Under the pieces are notes generated by a model, which was given only the letters and a program-made list of their open reading frames with translations, ran no database searches and was not told where the DNA came from. From positions 1 through 64,000 of the forward strand of contig DAISIK010000007.1 in the NCBI GenBank assembly GCA_036822055.1: DNA of 64,000 nucleotides. Reading direction: 5' to 3'. The translations under genes and the position numbers were made by a program. Of this stretch, positions 35,294 through 45,189 are shown one piece after another. The DNA comes from DAISIK01 sp036822055. GTDB lineage: Bacteria; Verrucomicrobiota; Verrucomicrobiia; Opitutales; Puniceicoccaceae. Each line of letters begins with the position of its first letter. Position 1 is the first letter of the stretch.

Positions 35294-35634
35294 ACCTTGA
35301 CCACACCTAAGGAATTAAATTTACCAGCCTTCATCATGCCCAGGGGAGAAGATTCCTCATTGAAAGCTTCGGTTACTTCGGAGGCTGCCAGGGAGCTACT
35401 AAATCAACCGGCTCCCAACTCTTTTCCCCAAACCAAAGGTTGGCCAGGCGAACTGGAGGTTTCATAACCCGGTAGTGAACGGAGACGCTCCGATGCCCTC
35501 GAGCCGGGAACTGGCACAACGGTCAAATGAAATAGATCCGGCCCGCAGATGACCCAACGACCACCATCCCGGGAACCCGCGCCTAACAGTCAGGCGATCC
35601 TGGCAGCCTTCTGCTCTAGCAACTCGTCCCGACC
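35294..35634. other. Intergenic region upstream of the DUF2868 operon
   Basis: About 340 bases between two minus-strand genes. It should hold the DUF2868 promoter. A 43-codon plus-strand reading (ATG at 35337) exists but has no ribosome-binding site or recognisable features. No repeat or clear terminator seen. Confidence 0.45.
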
Positions 35635-35883
35635 TCAGTCGCCAGTTTCCTCCTCAAAATCTTCCAGATTATCCAGCTCCTCATCACTGAAGTCATCGAA
35701 GGGCAGGGAAACACAATCCGCCAAAGCACCCATCGCTGAAGCTAGATTATGCACCGTCTCCGAATGGTAACGCCTTTCTTTAGCGTCCTTGGTTCGAGCC
35801 ATCATCTCAAGGCTTACCCGTATTTGGTTCTCCACCAAATCCTCTAAATATTGCTCCGGACTATTGTTTTCAGCCGTCTTCAT
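35635..35883 (-). CDS. Small acidic protein downstream of flotillin
   Basis: An 82-residue protein, helical in its first two thirds (YLEDLVENQIRVSLEMMARTKDAKERRYHSETVHNLASAMG) and ending in a strongly acidic tail (FDDFSDEELDNLEDFEEETGD). AAAGAGA precedes its ATG, which lies 11 bases after the flotillin stop, so it is very likely co-translated. No family recognised. It could be a cytoplasmic partner of the flotillin scaffold, but that is inferred only from position. Confidence 0.6.
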   Translation of the reverse strand: MKTAENNSPEQYLEDLVENQIRVSLEMMARTKDAKERRYHSETVHNLASAMGALADCVSLPFDDFSDEELDNLEDFEEETGD

Positions 35884-35894
35884 AAAAAATCTCT

Positions 35895-37292
35895 TTAGTT
35901 TTCCAAGTTGGTCGAAGCAGGGGTTTCTCCCGCTTCTCTCTCTTCAGTTTTATCGGAGATTTTCCCCAGATAGGCAGGTAGTTCGATCCCGACACTGCGG
36001 GTCAACTCATGCAGGGGAGGCAGCGAACCCGCCAAACCAGATACAAAGGAAGCAGTGGTATTCTTCCCGTCAGCCTGTTGGCGCCCGCCTTCCCACACCG
36101 TGATGTTATCGATCTTCAGGTTGGAAATTGCCTTAACCTGCTCTGCAATCAACTGCGGCAGCTGTTCAGTCACCATCAACAGCGACGCCACCTCGGGGTT
36201 GCCTCCGGCCGCCTCGACCAACTTACCCAGACCAATCGCCTTCTGCTCAAGTTGCGCCCGAGTACCCAAAGCTTCGGCTTCCATCACTGAGCGCAGGCCG
36301 TCGGCCTCCCCTTGCTTTTGAATCCTGACGCTCTGGGCGTCGGCCTCCGCCAGGGTTTCAATCCGCTTCTTCTCAACCAGGGCCGGGACGAGAATGTTTG
36401 CTTCCTGGGTTGCCCGGTCACGAGCCGCACGCTCCGTTTCCGCTTTTTGCTCAGCCGTGTACGACTCCTCCAGAGAGCGGGCCCGCGCCACTTTTTCGGC
36501 CGCCGAGGCCAACCGCTCAGCTTCGGCCTCCCGGGTACGGCGCTCCGAGTTCGAATCTGCAATCGATACCTTGGAACGGTTTTCCCCCTCCGTTGCCGAG
36601 GCATCCGCACTCGCAACCGAGATCCGCTGGTCCCTCTGCGCGTTGGCTGCTCCGATTTGACCGTCGCGATCCGCCTCAGCGACTTTCACCTTAGCCTCGT
36701 TGATGGCATTACTGGCTGCCTCCTGCCCAAGCGCATCGATGTAGCCAGATGCATCGGTAATGTCCTGCACATTGACGTTGATGAGACGCAGACCCACCTT
36801 CTTCAGCTCCACTTCGACACCGTTGGAAATGTTCTCGATCAACTTGTCCCGGTCGGCATTGATTTCCTCGATATCCATCGTTGCGATAACCACCCGCATC
36901 TGACCAAAGATGATGTCCTTGGCGAGTTCCTTGATTTCGTTGAGCCCGAGTCCGAGGATTCGCTCGGCCGCATTCTGCATCACTCCTCCATCAGTCGAGA
37001 CACCCACCGTGAAAGTCGACGGCGTATTCACGCGGATATTCTGTTTGGACAGAGCCCCTTGCAAGTTGATGTCGATTGGTAGAGGAGTCAGGTCCAGGTA
37101 TTGATAGTCCTGAATCACGGGCCAGACAAAGGCCGCTCCCCCATGGTAACAGTTGGCCGAAAGCCCTCCGCTGACTTTTCCGTACACCACCAGGATTTTA
37201 TCTGAAGGACACCGCTTGTACCGGGAAGCAAAAGCGGCGAGTGCCGACAGGAAAACGATTGAGATCGCGACTGCGTAGATCAAGAGGTCCAT
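35895..37292 (-). CDS. Flotillin-like SPFH protein
   Basis: A 465-residue scaffold of membrane microdomains. An N-terminal hydrophobic segment (LLIYAVAISIVFLSALAAFAS) anchors it; the SPFH domain follows (KILVVYGKVSGG, INLQGALSKQNIRVNTPSTFTV, VVIATMDIEEINADRDKLIENI). Residues from about 190 to 350 are a long Ala/Glu/Arg-rich coiled coil (EAASNAINEAKVKVAEADRD onward), and the C-terminal flotillin segment follows (PQLIAEQVKAISNLKIDNITVWEGG). It lies just downstream of an NfeD-family gene, the standard partner. Confidence 0.9.
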   Translation of the reverse strand: MDLLIYAVAISIVFLSALAAFASRYKRCPSDKILVVYGKVSGGLSANCYHGGAAFVWPVIQDYQYLDLTPLPIDINLQGALSKQNIRVNTPSTFTVGVSTDGGVMQNAAERILGLGLNEIKELAKDIIFGQMRVVIATMDIEEINADRDKLIENISNGVEVELKKVGLRLINVNVQDITDASGYIDALGQEAASNAINEAKVKVAEADRDGQIGAANAQRDQRISVASADASATEGENRSKVSIADSNSERRTREAEAERLASAAEKVARARSLEESYTAEQKAETERAARDRATQEANILVPALVEKKRIETLAEADAQSVRIQKQGEADGLRSVMEAEALGTRAQLEQKAIGLGKLVEAAGGNPEVASLLMVTEQLPQLIAEQVKAISNLKIDNITVWEGGRQQADGKNTTASFVSGLAGSLPPLHELTRSVGIELPAYLGKISDKTEEREAGETPASTNLEN

Positions 37293-37336
37293 GGATAGGT
37301 GTAGCTGAGGGTTGTGAGTCTTGGAGGATTAAAATT

Positions 37337-37924
37337 TTAAACGATCCGTTGGTCCAAGGGAGTCTCCCGAACCAACAGCGCCTTGTTCGCAAAAGTATCG
37401 ACCACAGTTACTGATCGGCGAGGCGGAATCTCGTCATCGTCAGTGGTAAAAGCATCAATGATTCGAAGCTGGCCCTGAACTAGAACCTCAACCTTCCCGG
37501 CACCGGTACGCTGCCCGGGGATCCTCATGTAGACCACCGCATCCAGGCCAATCGCGTTCCGCAGGCTGAGGGTTCCGGAGGACTGAAGCCTCATTAGCGA
37601 TACCATCACCCAGTATACTGCGAACATCAGCAAAACCCCAGCCACAAAGCCCCAAAATATCGCCGCCGCGAGACTATACTCTCGATTCAACAGGATCGCC
37701 CCGGTCCAACCGAAGCCCGTAAAGAAGGCAGTGATGGTTCTAAAAGAGAGGATCCCCAGCCCTGAAGGGTGGTCCCCGGCTCCAATGTCTGGACTGTCGA
37801 AATCCGCCCCCGTCAAACCGACAACCGAGAGGAGAAGCTCAACCACCATCAGGAACAAAGAGAGGATGCCGAGGCCGAAAAAAACCTGCTTCGAAAAATC
37901 CAGAGTTGTCCACCAGTCGATCAT
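37337..37924 (-). CDS. NfeD-like membrane protein, flotillin partner
   Basis: A 195-residue protein with membrane helices near residues 17-39 (VFFGLGILSLFLMVVELLL), 65-85 and 90-113, followed by an OB-fold-like soluble end (AIGLDAVVYMRIPGQRTGAGKVEVLVQGQLRIIDAFT). This layout matches the short NfeD (YuaF/NfeD1b) proteins encoded with flotillins. ATG 37924 is chosen; a longer reading from 38011 adds 29 unlikely residues. It is 44 bases upstream of flotillin. Confidence 0.78.
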   Translation of the reverse strand: MIDWWTTLDFSKQVFFGLGILSLFLMVVELLLSVVGLTGADFDSPDIGAGDHPSGLGILSFRTITAFFTGFGWTGAILLNREYSLAAAIFWGFVAGVLLMFAVYWVMVSLMRLQSSGTLSLRNAIGLDAVVYMRIPGQRTGAGKVEVLVQGQLRIIDAFTTDDDEIPPRRSVTVVDTFANKALLVRETPLDQRIV

Positions 37925-38187
37925 TGCCAAGACCCCCCTATGACAAACTAAATCGAACCGGACTCCAGCCCAAAAAAGGTTACAGGATCGTTGAAATTTG
38001 GACCACTCCAAGGCATGGCGAGCTGGCGTGCTCGGCGAACCCCAGTGAGTCCACCGCCAAATCAGAACTCCTGCCTCGATCGTCCGCGAATCAGGATAAA
38101 CTTCAAGGCTGGAGAGGCGACCGCCCAGATTCTCGAATCACGGGCTGCTTCGCAAAGTCACCCGTTTGCCTGGCGCCCTCCCTATGC

Positions 38188-40554
38188 TCAGCGCATCCCT
38201 TCGGCTGAATCTACCGTCTGGAGTAAGGCGTGTTGATGATTCGCCTGATCTAGACCCGGCGGCCCGAGATCCCGCCACTGTATCCAATCCAACATGACGC
38301 GGATACTCTCCCTGAGGGCTACATCCAGTCTGGGAGCCAAAGTGGTCGATAGGGTGCCTTCTTCACCTGCCTCGCTTTTTTCATCCTCCTTGGGAGGGTC
38401 GCTGAGGTAGATCATTCTAGCTTTAAACTCTAGTCCCGAAAGGTCATCCCAAACATCGCTCAACGTCTTCTTGGTTTGCAACCAATCCAACCGTCGCGCT
38501 ATCCGCCGCTCCAGATTGAGGGATACCCTCGATTGGTCCCGCTGCTCGCGCAAAAATTCAATGGTCTCCACCAGCGTAGAGAATTCCGGCAAGGTCTCTT
38601 TTCGATATCCAGAGCGCTCGCTCAAGAACTGCCGCAGGTCACCGCCGATCTTCAAGGATTCCTCGTAGGAGCCCCAATCCGATTGCCATTCCCGGGGGTC
38701 AATTTCGTCCCACAAAAGCGCGTTGGCGATGTCAGACTCACCGATGGGTAGAAACTCGTTGAATGAGGGGATAACAATGTCCGACTGCACCCCGAGATTC
38801 TGGGTAGATGCGCCATCGGGCAGGTAAAACTTCTGGATCGTAACCTTTGCAGCCCCCGCTCTCGCCCCACCGGGCACGGCGAAGATTGGTGTGCTCATTT
38901 CAAATATGGTCTGCACCGTTCCCTTGCCATGGGTTGTACTGTCCCCAACTACAATGGCCCGACCGTGTACCTGAAGGGCACCAGCAACAATTTCAGAAGC
39001 CGAGGCACTGTATCGGGAGACTAAAACGATCAGGGGCCCGTCCCACGCCAGAGTTCCATCAAGATCGTCGTGACTCCGGACCTCACCGAGCGTGTCTTTT
39101 ACCTGAACTACCGGGCCATCGGGTATGAACAGACCCGTCAGGCGAATCGCCTCCGAGAGTAGTCCCCCGCCGTTGCGCCGTAGATCGAGCACGATTCCAC
39201 TGACCTCCTCCTCTTTCAACCGCTGGATGAGCGAAGCAACGTCATCCGCAGAGTTGGCCTCCCCACCACCAACCCGGCCGTAAAAACTTGGCAGATAGAT
39301 GACCCCCACTTTGGTCGGTTCAACCGGAGCTGGGTCACTCACGCTCTGGATAGTGCCTTCCGCTGCGATCAGGCCATGGTCGAGGGTGTAGACCTCAGCG
39401 TAAGCCAGATTAGCCGTCAGCTTAACGCGATCCCGAATGATTTTCACTTCCCGGCGAGTCGCCACATCACTCCCCGCTGGCCGGATCAATAGCCGTACCA
39501 GCGTCCCTTCGGATCCGCGGATTCGCTTCACGATCTTCCGCAGCCGCATGTTGACGACGTCCTCGAACTCACCATCAATCCCCTCACCGACCGCCAGAAT
39601 TTCATCACCAGGGCCCAGAACCCCTCCCAGGTCGGCCGGGCCACCGGGCACTAACTCACGGATTCGGCAAATCCCCTCGTCAGACTCGAGGACGGCACCA
39701 ATCCCGACCAAGGCATTCTCCATTGAAATCGCAAAATCCTCCAACTGATCCGACGAGAGAAACGAGCTGTGGGGATCAAACTCCCGAGCTAACTCTCCCA
39801 GGAAAATCTCCTGAACGTCGCCTGCTTCGTATCCGGAAATCATTTCCACCCACCGCTCATAGCGCTTTTCAACGTCAGCCTTTGCCTGATTCAATAACTC
39901 CGGGTATTGAGAAGCTCCCAGCGGGTTGACTCCGTCCAACGTCTCACCGTACTTATCGGTCAGCAAAGCGAGCAGCTCGTTCAGGACCTCTGCTTGCAAT
40001 CGCTGTCTCCAGAGTACCTCCATCGACTCATCACCGGATGGCCAGTCCGCCTCGATTCGGTTGGTCTCGTAAAAATCTTCCTCAGCAAACGAGATATCCT
40101 CAGCGAGGAACATTTTTGTTTGTTCCAAACGCTCCCGAACCCGCTCCCGAAAATCTTCAAACATTTCAAAAGCCGGTGAGAGGTTCCCGGCACGGAGGTA
40201 GCGGACCATCGGGGGAGCAAATCGCTTGAGGTAGAGATCAACCTCTGCCCGGGTGAAGTAGAGGTGGTGAAAATCAAGCGCTTCAAGGTAAGACTCAATG
40301 AAGGCTCCCATATCGCGCTGATCCAAATCCTTCTTCGACAAGTGGACCTGCTCGATACACTGGACAACCCAGCGCGTCTCAGACCGCATCAAGGGATTCG
40401 CCTCAAGCCTCGGTAGTGGCTCCGGCACACTGCTGCTCGCGAGCAGGCCGGAGCAGAGCAGGATCAAACCCAGCGCAATCGAGGAACCTTGCATCTTGGA
40501 AAAGACCAAGCTTCCCCCAATCAGTTCCAACCCCTTGTTCATCCAAGCCCTCAT
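38188..40554 (-). CDS. Carboxy-terminal processing protease (Prc/Tsp type)
   Basis: A 788-residue S41 serine protease of the periplasm, length and layout as in tail-specific protease: an N-terminal helical domain, a PDZ domain near residues 285-365 (LVPGGPADLGGVLGPGDEILAVG), and the catalytic core with VLDLRRNGGG, catalytic Ser in RYSASASEIVAGAL near 516 and Lys in THGKGTVQ near 541. A C-terminal DUF3340-like helical region follows. A hydrophobic signal segment is near residues 25-42. Its ATG overlaps the argA stop by 4 bases (ATGA), unexpected for two unrelated functions; an internal ATG closer to the signal peptide (residue 21) is possible. Confidence 0.92.
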   Translation of the reverse strand: MRAWMNKGLELIGGSLVFSKMQGSSIALGLILLCSGLLASSSVPEPLPRLEANPLMRSETRWVVQCIEQVHLSKKDLDQRDMGAFIESYLEALDFHHLYFTRAEVDLYLKRFAPPMVRYLRAGNLSPAFEMFEDFRERVRERLEQTKMFLAEDISFAEEDFYETNRIEADWPSGDESMEVLWRQRLQAEVLNELLALLTDKYGETLDGVNPLGASQYPELLNQAKADVEKRYERWVEMISGYEAGDVQEIFLGELAREFDPHSSFLSSDQLEDFAISMENALVGIGAVLESDEGICRIRELVPGGPADLGGVLGPGDEILAVGEGIDGEFEDVVNMRLRKIVKRIRGSEGTLVRLLIRPAGSDVATRREVKIIRDRVKLTANLAYAEVYTLDHGLIAAEGTIQSVSDPAPVEPTKVGVIYLPSFYGRVGGGEANSADDVASLIQRLKEEEVSGIVLDLRRNGGGLLSEAIRLTGLFIPDGPVVQVKDTLGEVRSHDDLDGTLAWDGPLIVLVSRYSASASEIVAGALQVHGRAIVVGDSTTHGKGTVQTIFEMSTPIFAVPGGARAGAAKVTIQKFYLPDGASTQNLGVQSDIVIPSFNEFLPIGESDIANALLWDEIDPREWQSDWGSYEESLKIGGDLRQFLSERSGYRKETLPEFSTLVETIEFLREQRDQSRVSLNLERRIARRLDWLQTKKTLSDVWDDLSGLEFKARMIYLSDPPKEDEKSEAGEEGTLSTTLAPRLDVALRESIRVMLDWIQWRDLGPPGLDQANHQHALLQTVDSAEGMR

Positions 40555-41849
40555 TCCAACCTTTTAATCAAAATCTTCGACTGCCTTCCCTCCTCCAAAT
40601 AGAGAGTACGTCTCTTTTCCGGCAAATCGTCAACTGTCCCCTCTTCGAATCCGCAAATCTTGGTGAAAAACGAAAAGCTTTGGGTGCTCAGAGCAAAAAG
40701 GTAGACCGCCCCCTCATTCCTTGCCCTTTGGATGGCGTACTCAATCAACTTTCGTCCAACCCCACGACCTTCGTAGTAAGACTGTACAAAGACCGCACCA
40801 AGTTCAAAAGCTCGAATCTCCGGATAGGGATGCAGCATCGCCGAACCGATCATTCCGTCGTCCACTTCATAAACAAAAAACAACTCAATCGAAGCTTCAA
40901 TCTCCTCTACCGTGCGCACCCGAATGGCCTCCACCTTGGCCGCCTGCCGGCTCATATTGAATATTCCCCGGGCATCACTTTTTCGAGCCGGTCGAATCTG
41001 TTGATACTCATTGCTGTAGATCATGGTCCCGAGCCCGACTTTATCGAAAACCTCAGTGAGCAAAGCTCCAATCGTCCGACCATCCAGCAAGTGGCACCGG
41101 GGCACTCCGTGTGAATGAGCTTCAAGCGCAGACCTCGCTTTCCCAATCATTTGCGAATCAATGGATGCAGGATCCCGTTCCAGCCGCCCTCGAAGCTCTG
41201 CCACGGGTAAATTCAAAACAGGGACCCCATCGACCAGCAGGCCGGGTTGCTCTGTTAAAAAGATCAATTTCGAGGCCTTGAGAGCAGTCGCCAAATGCAC
41301 CGCCAAGGGATCCGAATTCAGGCGCAGGGGGCGTCCATCCCGCGTGAACCCAATCGGCGCGAGAACCGGGACTACCCCTTTCTCCAACAAAGAGTCAATC
41401 AACGAGATATCCACCCGATCGACTTTCCCCGAATGAAGGAAGTCTACCCCCTGAATAATGCCCGTTTCGGTCGCTCGCACCGCATTGGTAAAAGCATAAG
41501 TCAGGCCCGCTGCCGTCAAAGCTCCACCAATCTTGGTGCCTACCTGGGAAGCAGCCCTGACCGATAGATTGAGAACCTCCTCGCTGATCCGTCCCTCTCC
41601 AGAGGCATTCTCCACCTCCTGTCCCAGCTCCTCCGCCAGAACCTTCACTTGTCGGCCAATCCCATAGACCAGAACAACCCGGATGTGAAGGTTCAAAAGA
41701 ACTGCGAGATCCAGCGGGATATTGGCAAAGTTTACATCGTTGATGATCGCACCATCAATCGCGATCACAAAGGTCTGGCCCCGAAACATCGGAACGTACT
41801 CTAGAATCCCTCGCAGATCTCCCGGCTTAATCGGATTAGGAACCTTCAT
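40551..41849 (-). CDS. argA: Amino-acid N-acetyltransferase (N-acetylglutamate synthase)
   Basis: First step of arginine synthesis: acetyl-CoA plus glutamate. The 432 residues comprise an amino-acid-kinase domain (RGQTFVIAIDGAII, LVYGIGRQVKVLAEELG, GVVPVLAPIGFTRDGRPLRLNSD) that serves in arginine feedback, then a GNAT domain from about residue 285 (IRPARKSDARGIF, ELGAVFVQSYYEGRGVGRKLIEYAI with the acetyl-CoA loop). This is the bifunctional-looking E. coli ArgA layout. It precedes and overlaps prc. Confidence 0.93.
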   Translation of the reverse strand: MKVPNPIKPGDLRGILEYVPMFRGQTFVIAIDGAIINDVNFANIPLDLAVLLNLHIRVVLVYGIGRQVKVLAEELGQEVENASGEGRISEEVLNLSVRAASQVGTKIGGALTAAGLTYAFTNAVRATETGIIQGVDFLHSGKVDRVDISLIDSLLEKGVVPVLAPIGFTRDGRPLRLNSDPLAVHLATALKASKLIFLTEQPGLLVDGVPVLNLPVAELRGRLERDPASIDSQMIGKARSALEAHSHGVPRCHLLDGRTIGALLTEVFDKVGLGTMIYSNEYQQIRPARKSDARGIFNMSRQAAKVEAIRVRTVEEIEASIELFFVYEVDDGMIGSAMLHPYPEIRAFELGAVFVQSYYEGRGVGRKLIEYAIQRARNEGAVYLFALSTQSFSFFTKICGFEEGTVDDLPEKRRTLYLEEGRQSKILIKRLE

Positions 41850-42168
41850 GATTGAACCCGCTATCCAAGAGGACTCTTACCGAAAACTTCAAGATCTATC
41901 TCTACAGCCCGGAAAAGAGGAGACTCATCAACTTCCATTCCATCGCTGCACTCCCGGTGCCACCGCCCGAATTCCTGCGATTGAGGCAAACCACTCTCCG
42001 GGCGGTCACGGTCCTTAACCTTCTGATTTTACTAAACCGCCTGAGGGTCGTTAAGGAAACCCAGGATGAACCGAAGTCTGAAAATCGCACGGCCCCCTCC
42101 GGAGCCCTCAAATCGTTACCAGAGTCGCCCTCAAGTCGGATTTCAACAACCCCTCCGACCCTTCAGCC
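41850..42168. other. Intergenic region between pilC and argA
   Basis: About 320 bases, downstream of pilC and upstream of argA. Short readings exist on both strands, but they lack family resemblance and good ribosome-binding sites. It probably carries the argA promoter. No clear hairpin or repeat noticed. Confidence 0.4.
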
Positions 42169-43422
42169 TCAGATCGAGTCGAGGATCGAGAGAATTGGAA
42201 GAAAAAGGGCGATCACAATAAAGCCAACGATCAAGGCCAAAAACACGATCATGATTGGCTCAATGATCGAGGTGATTGACCCCACCGTGTTGTCGACATC
42301 TTCATCATAGGTGTCTGCCACGCGGTTGAGCATCTCCGGCAGTTCCCCGGTTTCCTCACCGACCTCAATCATACTAACCACCATATCGGGGAAGATCGGC
42401 TCTCCACCCATTGGATTGGAGACTGAAGACCCCTCACGAACCTGATCGTGAACCCGGGTCACAGCAGCGCTGAACCGGTTGTTAGTCATCACATCCCGGG
42501 AAATCACCAACGAATCGAGGATGGGAACTCCACTCGAAAGTAGAGTGCCAAAAGTGCGCGAGAAACGTCCGACGTTCACCTTGGAGATCATCGTCCCGAC
42601 CTTGGGCAGCTTCAGAAAAACCCCATCGAGAAAGTTTTTCCCGGCCGCCGAGCCAGCAATCGCCTTAAATGCGAAATAGATTCCAATCACCCCCGGCACG
42701 AGCAGTTTCCACTGATTCATGATGAAGTTCGAGAAGGCCATCACAATCTGGGTCGGCCCGGGCAGCTCCTTGCCCCCGAGCATACCTTGGAAAATTTCTT
42801 CAAACTGGGGCACCACCACTACCATCAAAAGGACCACGATAGCCACGGCCACCGTTATCACGACCGCAGGATAAACCAGCGCGGACTTCACCTTTTTCTT
42901 CATCCGCAGGGATTTCTCCATGAAGGTGGCGAGGCGATCGAGAACCACGTCCATCACCCCGCCGGCTTCGCCCGCCCGGACCATGTTGACGAATAGGCGA
43001 TCAAAAACCTTTGGAAACTGCAACAAACCCTCTGAGAAGGAACTACCACCGCGAACATTCTCTCCCAGGCTGTTGATCACTTTCTTGAAGCGAGGGTTTT
43101 GCTCCTGACGCTCCATCACCTCAAGAGCCTTGAGAAGCGGCACCGATGATTTGAGCAAGGTCGCCAGCTGGCGCGTAAAGAGAGTAAGCTCGTCCTCGGA
43201 GAGGATTTTTGTCCAGGGAAGGGTGAACCCGGCCCCCTTGGCCTTTTGGCCCGACCCGGCTTTAGCTGTTCCTGCTCCCCCCTCGGAGGCTGCCTTCACC
43301 CGCGTCGGGAGCAAACCCATCGCCGAAATTTTGACATTGGCTTCCTCGAGGGTTGCTGCTTCCAATTGTCCTTTTTTCTCCTTACCGGAGGGATCGATTG
43401 CGGTGTATTTAAAGAGGGGCAT
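42169..43422 (-). CDS. pilC: Type IV pilus / type II secretion inner-membrane platform protein
   Basis: GspF/PilC family, 417 residues. Two T2SSF repeats are visible: FTRQLATLLKSSVPLLKALEVM near residue 80 and FSRTFGTLLSSGVPILDSLVISRD near residue 285. Membrane helices follow each (AVVITVAVAIVVLLMVVVVP and IVFLALIVGFIVIALFLPI at the C-terminus). The platform couples the cytoplasmic ATPases to pilin movement. Last gene of the pilB-pilT-pilB-pilC run. Confidence 0.92.
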   Translation of the reverse strand: MPLFKYTAIDPSGKEKKGQLEAATLEEANVKISAMGLLPTRVKAASEGGAGTAKAGSGQKAKGAGFTLPWTKILSEDELTLFTRQLATLLKSSVPLLKALEVMERQEQNPRFKKVINSLGENVRGGSSFSEGLLQFPKVFDRLFVNMVRAGEAGGVMDVVLDRLATFMEKSLRMKKKVKSALVYPAVVITVAVAIVVLLMVVVVPQFEEIFQGMLGGKELPGPTQIVMAFSNFIMNQWKLLVPGVIGIYFAFKAIAGSAAGKNFLDGVFLKLPKVGTMISKVNVGRFSRTFGTLLSSGVPILDSLVISRDVMTNNRFSAAVTRVHDQVREGSSVSNPMGGEPIFPDMVVSMIEVGEETGELPEMLNRVADTYDEDVDNTVGSITSIIEPIMIVFLALIVGFIVIALFLPILSILDSI

Positions 43423-43477
43423 AGGGAATTAGGGAGTTAAGAGTGCTTACTATAGAAGGGTTAATGCGAAGGTTTAA

Positions 43478-45172
43478 TCAAGTGTATTTTAGAACTTCCT
43501 CAATGGTCGTCCTCCCATCAAAGATCGATCGAAGTCCATCTTCCCGGAGCGATCGCATTCCTTTCTCGATCGCCTTCTGCCTCAAGACCAGACCAGGCGC
43601 TTTCTGATTGATCAAGGTACGGAAAGCGTCGGTCACGGTGATCATCTCAAAAAGCCCCACTCGACCCGCATAGCCAGTTCGATTACAGAGGGCGCACCCA
43701 GCCCCGAAGTAAAAGGACTTGTCTGCTACTTCCAGTGGGTCTGCCCCCAGTTGTTCAATCATTTCCGAGGTCGGCTCAAATTCCTTCTTGCAGGCCGAAC
43801 AAATGCGGCGGACCAATCGCTGGGCGAGCACCGCCTCAAGCGAAGCTGAAATCAAAAATGGCTCCAGTCCCATATCAATGAGGCGCGTCACCGCTCCGGC
43901 AGCATCATTAGTGTGGAGGGTGCTGAGGACCACGTGACCTGTCAGCGAAGCCTGCACTGCGATTTGGGCGGTCTCCAGGTCACGGATCTCACCGACCATG
44001 ATCTTATCGGGGTCTTGCCGCAAAAAAGCTCGTAGTGCCCGCGCAAAATCAAGGCCCACCTGGTGGTTCACGGCCACCTGCATGATCCCTTCGATCTCGT
44101 ATTCCACCGGATCTTCAGCGGTCAGGATTTTGGACTCGATCGAGTTAATTTCCCGGAGAGCCGAATAAAGGGTCGTGGTTTTGCCACTCCCCGTTGGCCC
44201 TGTAACGATAAAGATGCCGTTGGGCCGCTTAACCACCTCTCGAACCCCCTTGATGATATCTTCGGGCATCGATAGCGCGTTTAGATCAAGATTGACCACC
44301 GTTTTATCAAGAACCCGAAGGACCACGCTCTCCCCGAATTGGGTGGGCAGGGTTGACACCCGAAGATCCACCGGCCGCCCGGAGATCGTCATCTTGATCC
44401 GCCCATCCTGGGGGATGCGCTTTTCCGCGATGTTCAAATTGGCGATCACCTTAAGACGCGAGATCACGGGCACCGCCAGCTTTCTCGGCGGTGGAGACAT
44501 CTCGTAGAGGGCGCCATCGATTCGGTAACGAATCCGAAACTCCTTTTCGAACGGCTCAAAGTGAATGTCCGAGGCCTTGTCGTGAATCGCCTGTTGCAGT
44601 ATCAAATTGACGAAGCGGATGATCGGGGTCTGGTTTGCGACGTCTGCCAGTTCCTGCTCGGATAAATCGTCGCCCAGTTCATCGCCCGCCCCATCGGCTT
44701 CCAGCTCGGAAAGCAGATCATCCACCGAGGTGTCCTCGGTCCCATAGGTCGCCGCGACTAACGAAGCAACGCTCTCCGGATCGGCAACTGCCAAGCTGAT
44801 GTCTTTGCCCAAAGCAAAGGTGAGGTCATCGACGATCGAGAAATTGAGCGGATCCACCGCAAACATGGTTATCTCATTTCCATCGGCCCGGATCGGCACA
44901 ACCCCATACATCCTTGCCAAAGAAGGCCGGATCATGGCCTTTTCCTCGTCCCCCAGGGAGGCTGGAACATCGGCCACGTAGACCGAGCCGATCATCTCCG
45001 CCAGCTGCTCAAGCAAATCCTCTCGCGTTAGAATTTCATTATCGATGGCAATCGCTGCTATCGATTTGCCGGTGTTGGTGGCCTCCTCGAGGATCGCCTC
45101 CATCTGCTCCTCATCGACCAACTCGTTGGACTTGAGGAGCTCCGTGATCGTTTCGTTGTGATCTTCAAACAT
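43478..45172 (-). CDS. pilB: GspE/PilB-type assembly ATPase, second copy
   Basis: A 564-residue hexameric motor. N1 domain resembles the MshEN type (LTREDLLEQLAEMIG); core has GPTGSGKTTTLYSALREI (Walker A), the Asp box TAEDPVEYEIEG, Walker B KIMVGEIRDLETAQIA, and His box STLHTNDAAGAVTRL. A zinc site is formed by CSACKKEF and CALCNRTGYAGR. It is paralogous to the ATPase upstream at 46283-48007; pilT lies between them, 17 bases away. Confidence 0.92.
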   Translation of the reverse strand: MFEDHNETITELLKSNELVDEEQMEAILEEATNTGKSIAAIAIDNEILTREDLLEQLAEMIGSVYVADVPASLGDEEKAMIRPSLARMYGVVPIRADGNEITMFAVDPLNFSIVDDLTFALGKDISLAVADPESVASLVAATYGTEDTSVDDLLSELEADGAGDELGDDLSEQELADVANQTPIIRFVNLILQQAIHDKASDIHFEPFEKEFRIRYRIDGALYEMSPPPRKLAVPVISRLKVIANLNIAEKRIPQDGRIKMTISGRPVDLRVSTLPTQFGESVVLRVLDKTVVNLDLNALSMPEDIIKGVREVVKRPNGIFIVTGPTGSGKTTTLYSALREINSIESKILTAEDPVEYEIEGIMQVAVNHQVGLDFARALRAFLRQDPDKIMVGEIRDLETAQIAVQASLTGHVVLSTLHTNDAAGAVTRLIDMGLEPFLISASLEAVLAQRLVRRICSACKKEFEPTSEMIEQLGADPLEVADKSFYFGAGCALCNRTGYAGRVGLFEMITVTDAFRTLINQKAPGLVLRQKAIEKGMRSLREDGLRSIFDGRTTIEEVLKYT

Positions 45173-45189
45173 GGAAATTCCTTTTCTTA

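Noticed and set aside
35337..35468. 43-codon reading starting with ATG in the gap before the DUF2868 gene
   Set aside because: No ribosome-binding site and no recognisable similarity; gap is otherwise promoter space.
41852..42310. 152-codon plus-strand reading across the pilC-argA gap
   Set aside because: Its second half is antisense to the pilC C-terminus, composition is unconvincing, and no ribosome-binding site is seen.
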